In this document: in pieces, positions 1 through 7,160 of the stretch
Position numbering within the stretch: position 1 is the stretch's first letter
Layout of the letters: each line of letters opens with the position of its first letter
From: an uncultured Collinsella sp.
GTDB lineage: Bacteria > Actinomycetota > Coriobacteriia > Coriobacteriales > Coriobacteriaceae
Direction of reading: 5' to 3'
Assembly (NCBI GenBank): GCA_958407995.1
Contig: CATYJU010000055.1
Location: 1-11,392 of the forward strand
Length of the DNA: 11,392 bases
Position numbers and translations under genes: made by a program
The notes under the pieces: generated by a model
Told to the model about the DNA's origin: nothing
The model's input: only the letters and a program-made list of their open reading frames with translations
Databases searched by the model: none

Positions 1-61
1 TGATATACCTACTGGCCTGCGAGATAAACCCCAAAATGAAGGCGTCGTGATGATGCAACCC

Positions 62-96
62 TTTGGAGCAAAGTAACCTGTCCCCTTTGCACCAAA
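62..96. repeat. imperfect hairpin next to the stop of the DUF6020-like gene, REP-like
   Basis: The arms TTTGG-A-GCAAAG (62-73) and CTTTGC-A-CCAAA (85-96) pair over 11 of 12 positions around an 11-base loop (74-84). The hairpin abuts the TAA stop at 97-99 of the minus-strand gene. No T-run follows it on either strand, so it is not a typical intrinsic terminator. Its core (GCAAAG, then CCTGTCCCCTTTG) resembles the core of the lgt terminator at 2318-2358, which suggests a dispersed palindromic repeat family. That reading is inference and needs a genome-wide count. Confidence 0.5.
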
Positions 97-2280
97 TTAG
101 GACCAGAGGAGGTCGCTGCGGGTGATGGTGGCGCCGATGGCAAAAGGCATGCAAGCGATGACCGGATACAGGTAGCGCATGTAGGTCGATCCGTTGCACG
201 GACCGATCAGACACACGGCGAGCACGCCCAGCAGCGGTATCCAGATGGCCAGCGCGCGCCACGAATGGCGGCGCAACAGGTAGACCACCACGACGATCAT
301 GATCCACACGTAGGTGGCCGAGCTCATGGTGAGCGAGATAAACGGAATGCGCTGCACCGCCACGCGGTACAGGTTAATCAGGTGGTCGCACCAGCGCACG
401 GCTTTGCTGTCGACCGGATGGAAGTCAAAGTACTTGAGGTTATCGGGCTTCGCCATGATCTCGGCACTGCGCGCCGTGCTGTAGACCCACGCATCGCGAG
501 CGCTCGGATAGAAGTACCCGTAGTAGTTATTGACGAGCGCCGAGATATAGCACTCGGGGTCCTTTTTGAACATCTGGGCCCACACCTCAAAATAGGCCTT
601 GATGTCCTCCTGCGAGGCGTACTCATTAAAGCAGTTTTTGACGGCATCCGATTTGTCGGGGTTGTAGCGACGGCCCAGGTTCTCGTACTTAAGCACGCGA
701 TCGATCACAGCGCGCTCCTCATCGGTCACCAGGCCGTCGCAGGGAGCTTCCTCAATCGTGCCATCGTCTTTGACCTTGGGGTTAACGCCCGAATTAAGGC
801 CGTCGTGCTTTTGGACGAAGCGCGCCGTCTGCTGAAACGGAATCGAGAGGATCTCGCGCTTGGAGCCCGGCGTGATATCGTGCGCCGGCATAAATACCTT
901 GGTGAAATACATGTTGGAGACAAGGCAGAGCGCAAGCACTGCGAGCACGCCGGCCCAGCGGAAGCGCGGCGTGGCGTACAGGGGCGCGATGCCAGACTGT
1001 TTGGCCACGCGACGGGCCACATGCGCGTCCCAAGCGCAAAACGCCGCCGCAATCACGCAGGCCGCCAACGGAAAGACCAGGCCGCCATTGCGCAAAAACG
1101 TGGAACCCATGGCACCCAGCACGAGCAACAGCCAGTCGTGGCGTGCAAAGAGCACAGGCGCCTGTTCGCCCGCGCGCTTGGCATTGGCATCGCGACGGGG
1201 CAGGCCACACGCCACGAGCTTGACGGTCTGAACGAGCAGCACCAAAAACGCATCGGCAAACAGTACGTCTTTGGTCAGCAGCGCCGCATAGTTGGAGAAC
1301 ATCGGCATAAACGCAAAGAACAGCAAGGTGACACCACGGACCGGCAGGCTCACGCCCAGCTTGCGCAGCGACGATATGGAATAGGCCATGCAGGCGGCCG
1401 TGATGACAAATTGGGCACAGGTGTAGATGGCTAGTCCCGCATTGGCGCTGTTGAATAGCGAAAGCCCCAGCTGCACACATGAGCCGATGATGGCCGTGTG
1501 CACCACCGGATGATGGCCGTTGAGCAGCACGTTGGGGTTAAGCAGGCGCAGGTAATCGCTCGTGCCGTTGGGGTAGTTGAACCATTGGCGGATCTGCGCG
1601 CCCGTATCTCCCATAAAGAGGCCGGGCAGCGAGGCGATAAGCGTGGGCGCCCAGGCGATTATAAGCACCAGAAAGGGCCCGGCAAAGGGATGGACCGAGA
1701 GCACGGCGTGGGCAACACGCCACACGCGACCAAAGTGGGTCTCCGAAAACGGAATGCGGCGGGAGCTCAACCAATCCAAAAACTCAAAAGCCAGATAGAA
1801 GGCCACAATCGCCAGAAGCATCCAGCCCGCGCCGCCAATCCAGGCGCAGATAACGCGTGCTTTATCGCCCAGCACAATCTCGGCCGAATCGGTAAGGTCG
1901 TAGCTACGGCCGAACACCATGCAGACGGCAAAGAACAGCGATGGCAGCACGACCGACGGGCGCCAAGCGTCACCGCGACCAAAGAACACATAGCGAAACG
2001 GCAGCGTGAGCAAACAGGCAAGCGCGAGCAGCATCACTGCGTCGGTATGGCCGGCAAACGAGAGAAGCACCTCGTAGCACACATAGAGCGTGCCCGCCGC
2101 CTTGGGGTCAATCGCCAGGACCGCGTTGCTCGACACCGGGGCGGGATCGATGGAAAACGCCGTGGTCGCCAGCAGGGCGAGCAAAAATGCGATGAGCGTC
2201 TGTTTGGCGGGATAGCGCTTAAACCAAACGATGCGGGCGGCGTCGCGCGCAGCCGTTGTGGAGAGATCGGAAACCTTCAC
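97..2280 (-). CDS. DUF6020-like polytopic membrane protein, possible GT-C fold glycosyltransferase
   Basis: This is a 727-residue integral membrane protein with about 12 to 14 hydrophobic segments. A short basic cytoplasmic start (KRYPAK, about 21-26) precedes the first one. After the segment near 203-220 comes a loop with PGLFMGDTGAQ (219-229), then NGHHP (254-258). An acidic residue in the first large external loop followed by His-rich motifs recalls GT-C membrane glycosyltransferases, and the motifs with IPFQQTARF (about 480-488) fit my recollection of family DUF6020. Residues about 470-640 form a large soluble, probably external, region with YYGYFYP. Helices return up to the C-terminus. 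The start is GTG (2278-2280) with a weak upstream AGAAAGG about 10 bases away; no better start is visible. Substrate and pathway are unknown. It may be transcribed separately from lgt, because a terminator lies between them. The membrane nature is secure, the family name likely, and enzymatic function a guess. Confidence 0.72.
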   Translation of the reverse strand: MKVSDLSTTAARDAARIVWFKRYPAKQTLIAFLLALLATTAFSIDPAPVSSNAVLAIDPKAAGTLYVCYEVLLSFAGHTDAVMLLALACLLTLPFRYVFFGRGDAWRPSVVLPSLFFAVCMVFGRSYDLTDSAEIVLGDKARVICAWIGGAGWMLLAIVAFYLAFEFLDWLSSRRIPFSETHFGRVWRVAHAVLSVHPFAGPFLVLIIAWAPTLIASLPGLFMGDTGAQIRQWFNYPNGTSDYLRLLNPNVLLNGHHPVVHTAIIGSCVQLGLSLFNSANAGLAIYTCAQFVITAACMAYSISSLRKLGVSLPVRGVTLLFFAFMPMFSNYAALLTKDVLFADAFLVLLVQTVKLVACGLPRRDANAKRAGEQAPVLFARHDWLLLVLGAMGSTFLRNGGLVFPLAACVIAAAFCAWDAHVARRVAKQSGIAPLYATPRFRWAGVLAVLALCLVSNMYFTKVFMPAHDITPGSKREILSIPFQQTARFVQKHDGLNSGVNPKVKDDGTIEEAPCDGLVTDEERAVIDRVLKYENLGRRYNPDKSDAVKNCFNEYASQEDIKAYFEVWAQMFKKDPECYISALVNNYYGYFYPSARDAWVYSTARSAEIMAKPDNLKYFDFHPVDSKAVRWCDHLINLYRVAVQRIPFISLTMSSATYVWIMIVVVVYLLRRHSWRALAIWIPLLGVLAVCLIGPCNGSTYMRYLYPVIACMPFAIGATITRSDLLWS

Positions 2281-2317
2281 AGTCCGAAAGCCTTTCTAGA
2301 AACCTATCAAACTCGGC

Positions 2318-2358
2318 AAAACCACCGCAAAGGTGCCTATCCCCTTTGTGGTGGTTTT
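2318..2358 (-). terminator. intrinsic terminator downstream of lgt
   Basis: A 16-position stem (2318-2333 with 2343-2358, one G-T wobble) encloses a 9-base loop. On the minus strand it begins with AAAA and ends in TTTT, and it lies 5 bases beyond the lgt stop codon. It should end the coaX-comEB-nfu-lgt run. The symmetrical A/T ends could also stop plus-strand transcripts, but no plus-strand gene lies upstream. Its inner part resembles the hairpin at 62-96. Confidence 0.82.
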
Positions 2359-2363
2359 GGTGG

Positions 2364-3185
2364 TTAGGCGTCGAGGTAGATGCACTGGGGGCGATTGCGG
2401 TGTCGGGCGAAGATGATGAGCACCAGGCCGGCGATCACGAGCGGCAAACTCAGCAGCTGACCCATGGTGATGACGCCGCCCAGCAGATAGCCCAGCTGCG
2501 CATCGGGCACGCGCACGAACTCAACGAGAAAGCGGACGATGCCGTACCCCATCACGAACACGCCCATAAACGTACCCTGGGGCAGCAGCGGCTTTTTGCG
2601 GCTGAGCACCTGCAAAAAACAGAAGAGCACGATGCCCTCAAGAAACGCCTCATAGAGCTGGGAGGGATGGCGCGGCATATCGCCCGCGGTACCGCCAAAG
2701 ATCACGCCCCAGGGCAGATCGGTCGGTTTGCCCCACAGCTCGCCGTTCACGAAGTTGGCGCAACGGCCCAGGCACAGGGCTAGCGGGGCGCCGATCACGG
2801 CAAGGTCGGCGACGGTCCATGCATCAAGTTTATACATGCGGCACACGATGATGCCGCCCAAGATGCCGCCCACCAGGCCGCCGTGGAAGCTCATGCCTCC
2901 CTCGTTGGTGGCAAAGATTTCGAGCGGGTGGGCCCAATAGTAGCCATCGCCGTAAAAGACGACGTAAAACAGGCGCGCGCCGATGATGAGGCCAAAGACC
3001 GCGCCGACCACGACGCTCGTCAGGTCATCAATCGTAATGTCAAAGCCCCAACGACGCTGCGTGCGGTACATAACGACCGCTGTGAGCAGAGCGCCGACCA
3101 CGTAGGCCAGGCCGTACCAGTAGATGGTGATGGGGCCCGCCGAGATCGCGACGGGATCAAGCATGTGGTAGAGGTCGTTGAGCAT
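2364..3185 (-). CDS. lgt: prolipoprotein diacylglyceryl transferase Lgt
   Basis: Lgt transfers diacylglycerol from phosphatidylglycerol to the lipobox cysteine of prolipoproteins in the cytoplasmic membrane, the first step of lipoprotein maturation. The 273-residue length is normal for the family. Visible hallmarks are the N-terminal ITIYWYGLAY (19-28), GGMSFHGGLVGG (96-107, with the conserved His-Gly-Gly), the Lgt signature GRCANFVNGELWG (140-152, with Arg141, Asn144 and Glu149), RHPSQLYEA (172-180), and RFLVEFVR (218-225) near the last helices. About seven membrane segments are evident. The ATG start has AGGGAGCAGGGG upstream at a suitable distance. It is the last gene of the minus-strand run, 108 bp after the nfu-like gene, and a terminator follows directly. 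Nothing looks damaged. The wall-sorted protein at 7320-10769 lacks a lipobox and is not an expected substrate. Confidence 0.97.
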   Translation of the reverse strand: MLNDLYHMLDPVAISAGPITIYWYGLAYVVGALLTAVVMYRTQRRWGFDITIDDLTSVVVGAVFGLIIGARLFYVVFYGDGYYWAHPLEIFATNEGGMSFHGGLVGGILGGIIVCRMYKLDAWTVADLAVIGAPLALCLGRCANFVNGELWGKPTDLPWGVIFGGTAGDMPRHPSQLYEAFLEGIVLFCFLQVLSRKKPLLPQGTFMGVFVMGYGIVRFLVEFVRVPDAQLGYLLGGVITMGQLLSLPLVIAGLVLIIFARHRNRPQCIYLDA

Positions 3186-3211
3186 ATCGATCCCCTGCTC
3201 CCTACATACAA

Positions 3212-3244
3212 ATGCGGCCGCGGGCCTTGCGCTCGCAGCCGCAT
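3212..3244 (-). other. intergenic hairpin between the nfu-like gene and lgt
   Basis: ATGCGGC (3212-3218) pairs perfectly with GCCGCAT (3238-3244). Four further inner pairs, one of them a wobble, give an 11-bp GC-rich stem. On the minus strand it is followed only by TTTGTATGT, a poor U-tract. It lies 27 bases before the lgt start, so it could be a weak terminator or attenuator, or a transcript-processing site. A second small inverted repeat, TGCGGA/TCCGCA (3263-3268 and 3277-3282), lies closer to the nfu stop. No convincing promoter was found in this 108-bp gap. Confidence 0.4.
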
Positions 3245-3293
3245 ATCTGGGCGTAACGTCTATGCGGAGCGTACCGTCCGCAGCTTTCGCATC

Positions 3294-3572
3294 TTAGAAC
3301 GGCGCGTACTCGTCGTACAGGTCCTCGGCCTCGCCGGAAACATTGACCTGCTCAACGCGGGTAACGCCGGGCACATGCTCCTTCAGGATACGCTCGATGC
3401 CCATAGACAGGGTCAGTGAGCTCATGGGGCAGCCGGCGCAGGCGCCCTGCAGCTCCAGCTTGACGACGCCCTCGTCGTCGACGCCCACATACTCCATATC
3501 GCCGCCATCGGCCTGCAGGTTGGGGCGAATCTCTTCAAGAACCTTCTTAAGCAGCTCTTCGTTAACAGCCAC
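3294..3572 (-). CDS. NifU C-terminal-domain (Nfu-type) iron-sulfur scaffold/carrier protein
   Basis: This 92-residue protein consists of one NifU-like domain. Such proteins bind a labile Fe-S cluster between two subunits and hand it to apo-proteins in the cytoplasm. The characteristic CxxC sits at Cys45 and Cys48 in GACAGCPMSSLTL (43-55). The N-terminal half shows the usual IRPNLQADGGD (15-25) followed by alternating strand residues. The length fits stand-alone Nfu proteins, which lack the IscU-like and degenerate A-type domains of larger homologues. The start is GTG (3570-3572), chosen because AAAGGAG (complement of 3578-3584) lies 5 bases upstream. It follows comEB after 171 bp and precedes lgt by 108 bp. 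No suf or isc gene is visible nearby, so its partners lie elsewhere. Confidence 0.93.
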   Translation of the reverse strand: MAVNEELLKKVLEEIRPNLQADGGDMEYVGVDDEGVVKLELQGACAGCPMSSLTLSMGIERILKEHVPGVTRVEQVNVSGEAEDLYDEYAPF

Positions 3573-3594
3573 AGGGGCTCCTTTCTCACAATAA

Positions 3595-3610
3595 CGCGGG
3601 CACGCCCGCG
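3595..3610 (-). other. GC hairpin just upstream of the nfu-like gene
   Basis: CGCGGGC (3595-3601) and GCCCGCG (3604-3610) form a perfect inverted repeat with almost no spacer; in RNA it would be six pairs around a CACG/CGTG tetraloop. It ends 10 bases before the AAAGGAG ribosome binding site, so it would fold in the leader of this mRNA. A -10-like TAACAT (complement of 3621-3626) lies just upstream but has no good -35. The rest of the 171-bp gap (3573-3743) holds another imperfect hairpin after the comEB stop (about 3714-3740) with no T-run. Confidence 0.35.
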
Positions 3611-3743
3611 GACAGAAGCTATGTTACTACAGCCATGTACCCGCTCACGAGCCGTCCATGCGCGCAGACGCGACTTTCACGAGTAGTCAATTTGGGACGG
3701 GGCTCTTTGAGCTGCGTTCGTCGTCAGATGGCGACAACGCATA

Positions 3744-4268
3744 TTACTGCTGAGCCTGTCCCCCGGTACCAATCTGAACATCGACGATGACCTGGCGGTA
3801 GCTGATGCCGCAGGAGTCGAGAATGCGGCGGCTGATACGGCCGTCATCGGTGTCGGCATACTTATTGTCCAGGTAGACGACCTCGCCCACGCCCACCTGC
3901 GCCAGGATCTTGGCGCAGTCGTGGCACGGGAACAGCGTAACGTAGACCGTGGAACCCTCAAGGTCTTTGAGCGAGCCACGGTAGTTGAGCACGGCGTTTG
4001 CCTCGGCATGCACCACGTAGTTGTGCTTGTCCTGCAACGGGTCATCGCTCGTTCCCCACGGGAAAAAGTCATCGTTGAGTGCCGAGGGCGTGCCGTTGTA
4101 GCCCACCGAAAGGATGCGGTGGTTGGTGCTGGCGATGCACGCGCCCACCTGCGTGTTGGGGTCCTTACTGCGGCGCTGCGCGGCGATGGCCACGCTCATA
4201 AAGAACTCATCCCAGCTAATAACGTCGCGGCGCTTGCCCGACGCGGTTTGATGAAGATCGTCCGACAT
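3744..4268 (-). CDS. comEB: dCMP deaminase (ComEB-type zinc deaminase)
   Basis: The enzyme converts dCMP to dUMP with a catalytic zinc, feeding thymidylate synthesis in the cytoplasm. The 174-residue protein carries the full deaminase signature: HAEANAVL (87-94; His87 zinc ligand, Glu89 proton shuttle) and PCHDC (114-118; Cys115 and Cys118 zinc ligands). The substrate-side GYNGTP motif (56-61) is also typical of the dCMP deaminase/ComEB group. The start was set at 4268 because GGAGGT (complement of 4276-4281) lies 7 bases before this ATG. An in-frame ATG twelve codons further up overlaps a -10-like TACAAT and is not a credible start. The symbol follows the Bacillus homologue; a competence role is not implied, since no comEA or comEC is here. 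It lies 82 bp after coaX. Confidence 0.93.
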   Translation of the reverse strand: MSDDLHQTASGKRRDVISWDEFFMSVAIAAQRRSKDPNTQVGACIASTNHRILSVGYNGTPSALNDDFFPWGTSDDPLQDKHNYVVHAEANAVLNYRGSLKDLEGSTVYVTLFPCHDCAKILAQVGVGEVVYLDNKYADTDDGRISRRILDSCGISYRQVIVDVQIGTGGQAQQ

Positions 4269-4302
4269 GGCAGACACCTCCGAAATCGCAATAGTTTGAC
4301 CC

Positions 4303-4308
4303 ATTGTA
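4303..4308 (-). promoter_or_regulatory. probable -10 element before comEB
   Basis: On the minus strand TACAAT matches the TATAAT consensus at 5 of 6 positions and lies about 34 bases before the chosen comEB start. I found no -35 hexamer at 16 to 18 bases, so this is a -10 match only. If active, comEB can be expressed independently of coaX. Confidence 0.35.
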
Positions 4309-4350
4309 GCAGGTGGAAGGTGGAGACGTTTTGTCCCATCGCCCCCATCG

Positions 4351-5202
4351 CTACGCGCGGCGGGGCTTTTGGTTGATGTGGTAGAGCTCGGCGAGACCCC
4401 GCAACGTCAGCGCATCGTCGACCGTCAGGCTATGGCCGACAAGGGCCGCAAGCGCCTCGGCATCGTCGCCGGTAATGACGATGGGCACGCTGCCCTCCCC
4501 CGCGGCCTTCGTCGCGCGCATCTCGGCAAGCACCATGTCGAGCATGCCGTCGATGCGCGCCACCTCGCCCAAAACCACACCCGAGCGCATGGCCTCGCGC
4601 GTGTTGCGGCCGATGACGTGTGTTGGCGCCGAGGGCTCAACCTGGGGCAGGCGCGCTGCTGCCGCCGAAAGCGAGCGGGCGCCGAGGGCCAGGCCCGGCG
4701 CGATAACGCCGCCGACAAAGGTACCATGCGCGTCGATGACCTCGATATTGGTCGTGGTGCCCAGATCAATCACGATGCACGGCGAGCCGTAGACGGCGCG
4801 GGCAGCCACGGCGTCGGCGATGCGGTCGGGACCGATCTCGGCCGGGTCATCGTAGTGCACGGGCATGCCGGTCTTAAGTCCCGGCCCCACCGTGAGCACG
4901 CGCCCCGTGCAGGTACGGGAAAGTGCCGCCTTCCACGGGCGCTCGAGCGCCGGGACCACGCAGCTCAGCACAGCAGCCGTGGGCACAAGCGCGCCCGGCA
5001 TGCCCGCATCGGCCGCCAGTGCGGCCATGACCTGCGCGAGACGCATGCGCGCCTCGTCTGCTGTGATGCTCGACGGCGTGGTGATCTCGCACGTCGCAAG
5101 CGGACATTCCTGCGCCGCGGCCGAATCCTCTGCAAACAGGCCAAAGCGAATGAACGTGTTGCCCACGTCGACCGTCAATATATATGCGCACCCATTAAGC
5201 AT
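4351..5202 (-). CDS. coaX: type III pantothenate kinase CoaX
   Basis: CoaX phosphorylates pantothenate, the first step of coenzyme A synthesis, in the cytoplasm. It belongs to the ASKHA fold and differs from CoaA in being insensitive to CoA feedback. The 283-residue product shows the family landmarks: DVGNT (12-16), GPGLKTGMPVHYDDP (106-120), GPDRIADAVAA (124-134), DLGTTT (146-151), GGVIAPGL (164-171) and IGRNTREAMRSGV (197-209). Two places depart from familiar homologues: TNIE follows GTT where Bacillus has TTYC, and TGDDA (244-248) stands where TGGxA is usual. The ATG at 5200-5202 was chosen because AAAGGAG (complement of 5211-5217) lies 8 bases upstream. An in-frame ATG at 5253 falls inside the -35/-10 region and would give an unrelated N-terminal tail. 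It is the first gene of the minus-strand run. Confidence 0.95.
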   Translation of the reverse strand: MLNGCAYILTVDVGNTFIRFGLFAEDSAAAQECPLATCEITTPSSITADEARMRLAQVMAALAADAGMPGALVPTAAVLSCVVPALERPWKAALSRTCTGRVLTVGPGLKTGMPVHYDDPAEIGPDRIADAVAARAVYGSPCIVIDLGTTTNIEVIDAHGTFVGGVIAPGLALGARSLSAAAARLPQVEPSAPTHVIGRNTREAMRSGVVLGEVARIDGMLDMVLAEMRATKAAGEGSVPIVITGDDAEALAALVGHSLTVDDALTLRGLAELYHINQKPRRA

Positions 5203-5229
5203 CGTCGGCGCTCCTTTCGTCTGCCCAGC

Positions 5230-5258
5230 AGTATATCCCGTATACAAATGCATCCCAA
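5230..5258 (-). promoter_or_regulatory. sigma-70-type promoter of coaX
   Basis: On the minus strand TTGGGA (complement of 5253-5258) and TATACT (complement of 5230-5235) are separated by exactly 17 bases. They match the consensus at 4 of 6 and 5 of 6 positions. Transcription would begin near 5223, leaving a leader of about 20 bases that just holds the ribosome binding site. This supports the short coaX start. Confidence 0.6.
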
Positions 5259-5298
5259 ATTAGCTGCTTTTGGCGGAGCGCAGGGCGGGCGATGCCGC

Positions 5299-5304
5299 TA
5301 TACT
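5299..5304 (+). promoter_or_regulatory. possible -10 element for the OPT transporter gene
   Basis: TATACT on the plus strand matches the -10 consensus at 5 of 6 positions, about 110 bases before the start codon. No good -35 is seen at the right distance. The implied leader would contain an inverted repeat, TATCCG (5364-5369) with CGGATA (5391-5396), six bases before the AAAGGAG at 5402-5408. The rest of the divergent gap 5203-5414 shows nothing else clear. Confidence 0.35.
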
Positions 5305-5414
5305 GGTGCGCGGTCGTTTGCGAGCTCACGAGGCGGCCCTTGGTAACCCGACTTCCCGCGTCGTATCCGTAGCGGCGCTCCCGGGGGAAGCGGATATACG
5401 CAAAGGAGTTATAT

Positions 5415-7118
5415 ATGAGCAATCCCTCGAACCGCGCCTCGATGCGCGGGCAACTCACGCTGCGTGGCGTCGTCATCGGCGTCCTTGGCTGCGTGATTAT
5501 CACGGCAAGCTCGGCCTACACGGCGCTCAAGATGGGCGCGCTCCCCTGGCCGATCGTCTTCGCTGCCGTCATCTCGCTGTTCTTCCTTAAGCTTATGGGC
5601 AACGCCAGCCTCAACGAGGCCAACGTCACCCACACCATCATGTCCGCGGGCGCCATGGTCGCCGGCGGCCTGGCGTTTACCATCCCGGGCGCTTGGATGC
5701 TGGGCTATGCCGACCAGATCAGCTGGCTCGACATGTTTATCGTGGCACTCGCCGGCACCATCCTGGGCCTGCTGGCCACCGCGCTCATCCACCGTCACTT
5801 TATCGTGGACGCCGCGCTTGAGTTCCCCACCGGCAACGCCGCAGCTCAGACCCTGCGCGCAACCGAGGCCGGCGGCAAAACCGGCAAGCAGCTCTTTGGC
5901 TCCATGGCCATCGCCGGCATCTATAGCGTGCTGCGCGACGCCCTGGGCATTGTGCCCAGTATGCTATGCACGCTCAACATCCCCGGCGTGACCTTTGGTA
6001 TCTACAACTCGCCCATGCTGCTCTCCGTCGGCTTCCTCGTGGGCTTCGCCCCGGTCGCCTTCTGGTTTGCCGGCGCCCTGCTGGGCAACTTTGGCATCAT
6101 CGTGGGCGGCACCGCTGCCGGTCTGTTCGACGTTGTGACTGCACAGGGCATCGTCAAGTCCCTGGGCATGGGCCTCATGATGGGCTTTGGCGTCGCCGTC
6201 GTCCTCAAGGACATCCTGCCGCAGGTCGCCGGTATCGTCCGCGGTCTTGCCGCCGACAGCTCCACCGACACCGACGAGCAGTCGCTCATCTCGGGCTCCC
6301 TTAAGCTCGACGCCGGCATCATCGGCCTGGGCGCTGCCGCCATCGCCGTGATCATCGCCATCGTGCTTGACCTTGGCCCCGTTCCGGCCGTCATCGTGAC
6401 GCTGTTCACCTTTGTCACCACCATCATGAGCGCACAGAGCTGCGGCCAGACGGGCATCGACCCCATGGAAATCTTTGGCCTCATCGTTATGCTCATCGTG
6501 GCTGCCTTCGCTCAGATCGCTCAGGTCAAGCTGTTCTTTATCGCTGGCATCGTAGCCGTGGCGTGCGGCCTTGCGGGCGACGTCATGAACGACTTTAAGG
6601 CCGGCGCCGTGCTGGGCACCAACCCGCGTGCGCAGTGGATCGGCCAAGCCATTGGCGGCATCGTGGGCGCCCTGGTCGCCGCCGCCGTCATGGTCGCGCT
6701 CGTCACCGCCTATGGCCCGGACGCCTTTGGCCCCGACAAGAGCTTTGTCGCCGCGCAGGCAAGCGTCGTCGCCACCATGGTCTCGGGCATCCCGAGCGTG
6801 CCGTGGTTCGTTGGCGGCTTTATCGCCGGCATCGTCATGTACTGGCTCGGCATTCCGGCCATGATGATCGGCCTGGGCGTGTACCTGCCGTTCTACATGT
6901 CACTCACGGCATTCCTGGGCTCCTGCGTCAAGCTCGCCTACGACAAGTGGTCCGCCCACCGCGACGCCACCGCTGGTCTTTCTGACGAGGAGAGGGCTGC
7001 CAAGGACGCCGCCTTCCAGGAACAGGGCCTGGTTGTCGCCAGCGGCCTGCTCGGCGGCGAGTCCATCGTCGGCGTTATCCTAGCGTTTGTCTCCGTCGGT
7101 CTGAGCCTGCTGGGCTAA
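5415..7118 (+). CDS. OPT/YSL-family oligopeptide (or metal-chelate) transporter
   Basis: This 567-residue membrane protein belongs to the OPT family, proton-driven symporters of oligopeptides or, in the YSL branch, metal-chelator complexes. Family blocks are visible in the right order: MSAGAMVAGGLAFTIPG (76-92), EFPTGNAAAQTLRA (136-149, equivalent of the usual FPxGxA block), DVMNDFKAGAVLGTNPRAQ (389-407), YLPFYMSLTAFLGS (490-503) and the C-terminal ASGLLGGESIVGVILA (542-557). Around 14 to 16 hydrophobic segments are apparent, with polar stretches near 275-295 and 505-540. The length is at the short end for bacterial members, but no block is missing. The ATG follows AAAGGAG (5402-5408) by 6 bases. 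The gene stands alone, divergent from coaX, with its own terminator. No peptidase, chelator-synthesis or metal regulator gene is adjacent, so the substrate cannot be assigned. Confidence 0.93.
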   Translation: MSNPSNRASMRGQLTLRGVVIGVLGCVIITASSAYTALKMGALPWPIVFAAVISLFFLKLMGNASLNEANVTHTIMSAGAMVAGGLAFTIPGAWMLGYADQISWLDMFIVALAGTILGLLATALIHRHFIVDAALEFPTGNAAAQTLRATEAGGKTGKQLFGSMAIAGIYSVLRDALGIVPSMLCTLNIPGVTFGIYNSPMLLSVGFLVGFAPVAFWFAGALLGNFGIIVGGTAAGLFDVVTAQGIVKSLGMGLMMGFGVAVVLKDILPQVAGIVRGLAADSSTDTDEQSLISGSLKLDAGIIGLGAAAIAVIIAIVLDLGPVPAVIVTLFTFVTTIMSAQSCGQTGIDPMEIFGLIVMLIVAAFAQIAQVKLFFIAGIVAVACGLAGDVMNDFKAGAVLGTNPRAQWIGQAIGGIVGALVAAAVMVALVTAYGPDAFGPDKSFVAAQASVVATMVSGIPSVPWFVGGFIAGIVMYWLGIPAMMIGLGVYLPFYMSLTAFLGSCVKLAYDKWSAHRDATAGLSDEERAAKDAAFQEQGLVVASGLLGGESIVGVILAFVSVGLSLLG

Positions 7119-7136
7119 GTCGAGCAGCTGCTCGAC
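7119..7136. repeat. perfect 18-bp palindrome after the OPT stop codon
   Basis: GTCGAGCAGCTGCTCGAC reads the same on both strands and begins at the base after the TAA stop (7116-7118). It has no spacer, so it suits a dimeric DNA-binding protein or a cruciform more than an RNA hairpin, and no T-run follows. The real terminator starts 24 bases further on. Confidence 0.6.
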
Positions 7137-7160
7137 AGCAACCATATTGCCTACGATTTG

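Noticed and set aside
62..96. Intrinsic terminator for the DUF6020-like gene
   Set aside because: The hairpin is real, but there is no T-run after it on the minus strand, so it is listed as a repeat.
265..2367. Long plus-strand open frames (265-1434 and 1498-2367)
   Set aside because: They are antisense to the membrane protein gene, His/Arg/Gln-rich without domain features, and have no ribosome binding site. High GC produces such shadows.
4269..4304. Longer N-terminus for the dCMP deaminase
   Set aside because: The upstream ATG overlaps a -10-like element, and a strong GGAGGT marks the ATG at 4268.
5203..5253. Longer N-terminus for CoaX
   Set aside because: The upstream ATG lies within the -35/-10 promoter, and AAAGGAG marks the ATG at 5202; the family normally begins a few residues before DVGNT.
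5364..5396. Riboswitch in the leader of the OPT transporter gene
   Set aside because: Only one short inverted repeat is visible, and no conserved aptamer core of a class I know.
5964..6647. Minus-strand open frame opposite the OPT transporter gene
   Set aside because: It is an Asp/His/Gly-rich shadow; the plus strand carries all OPT family blocks.
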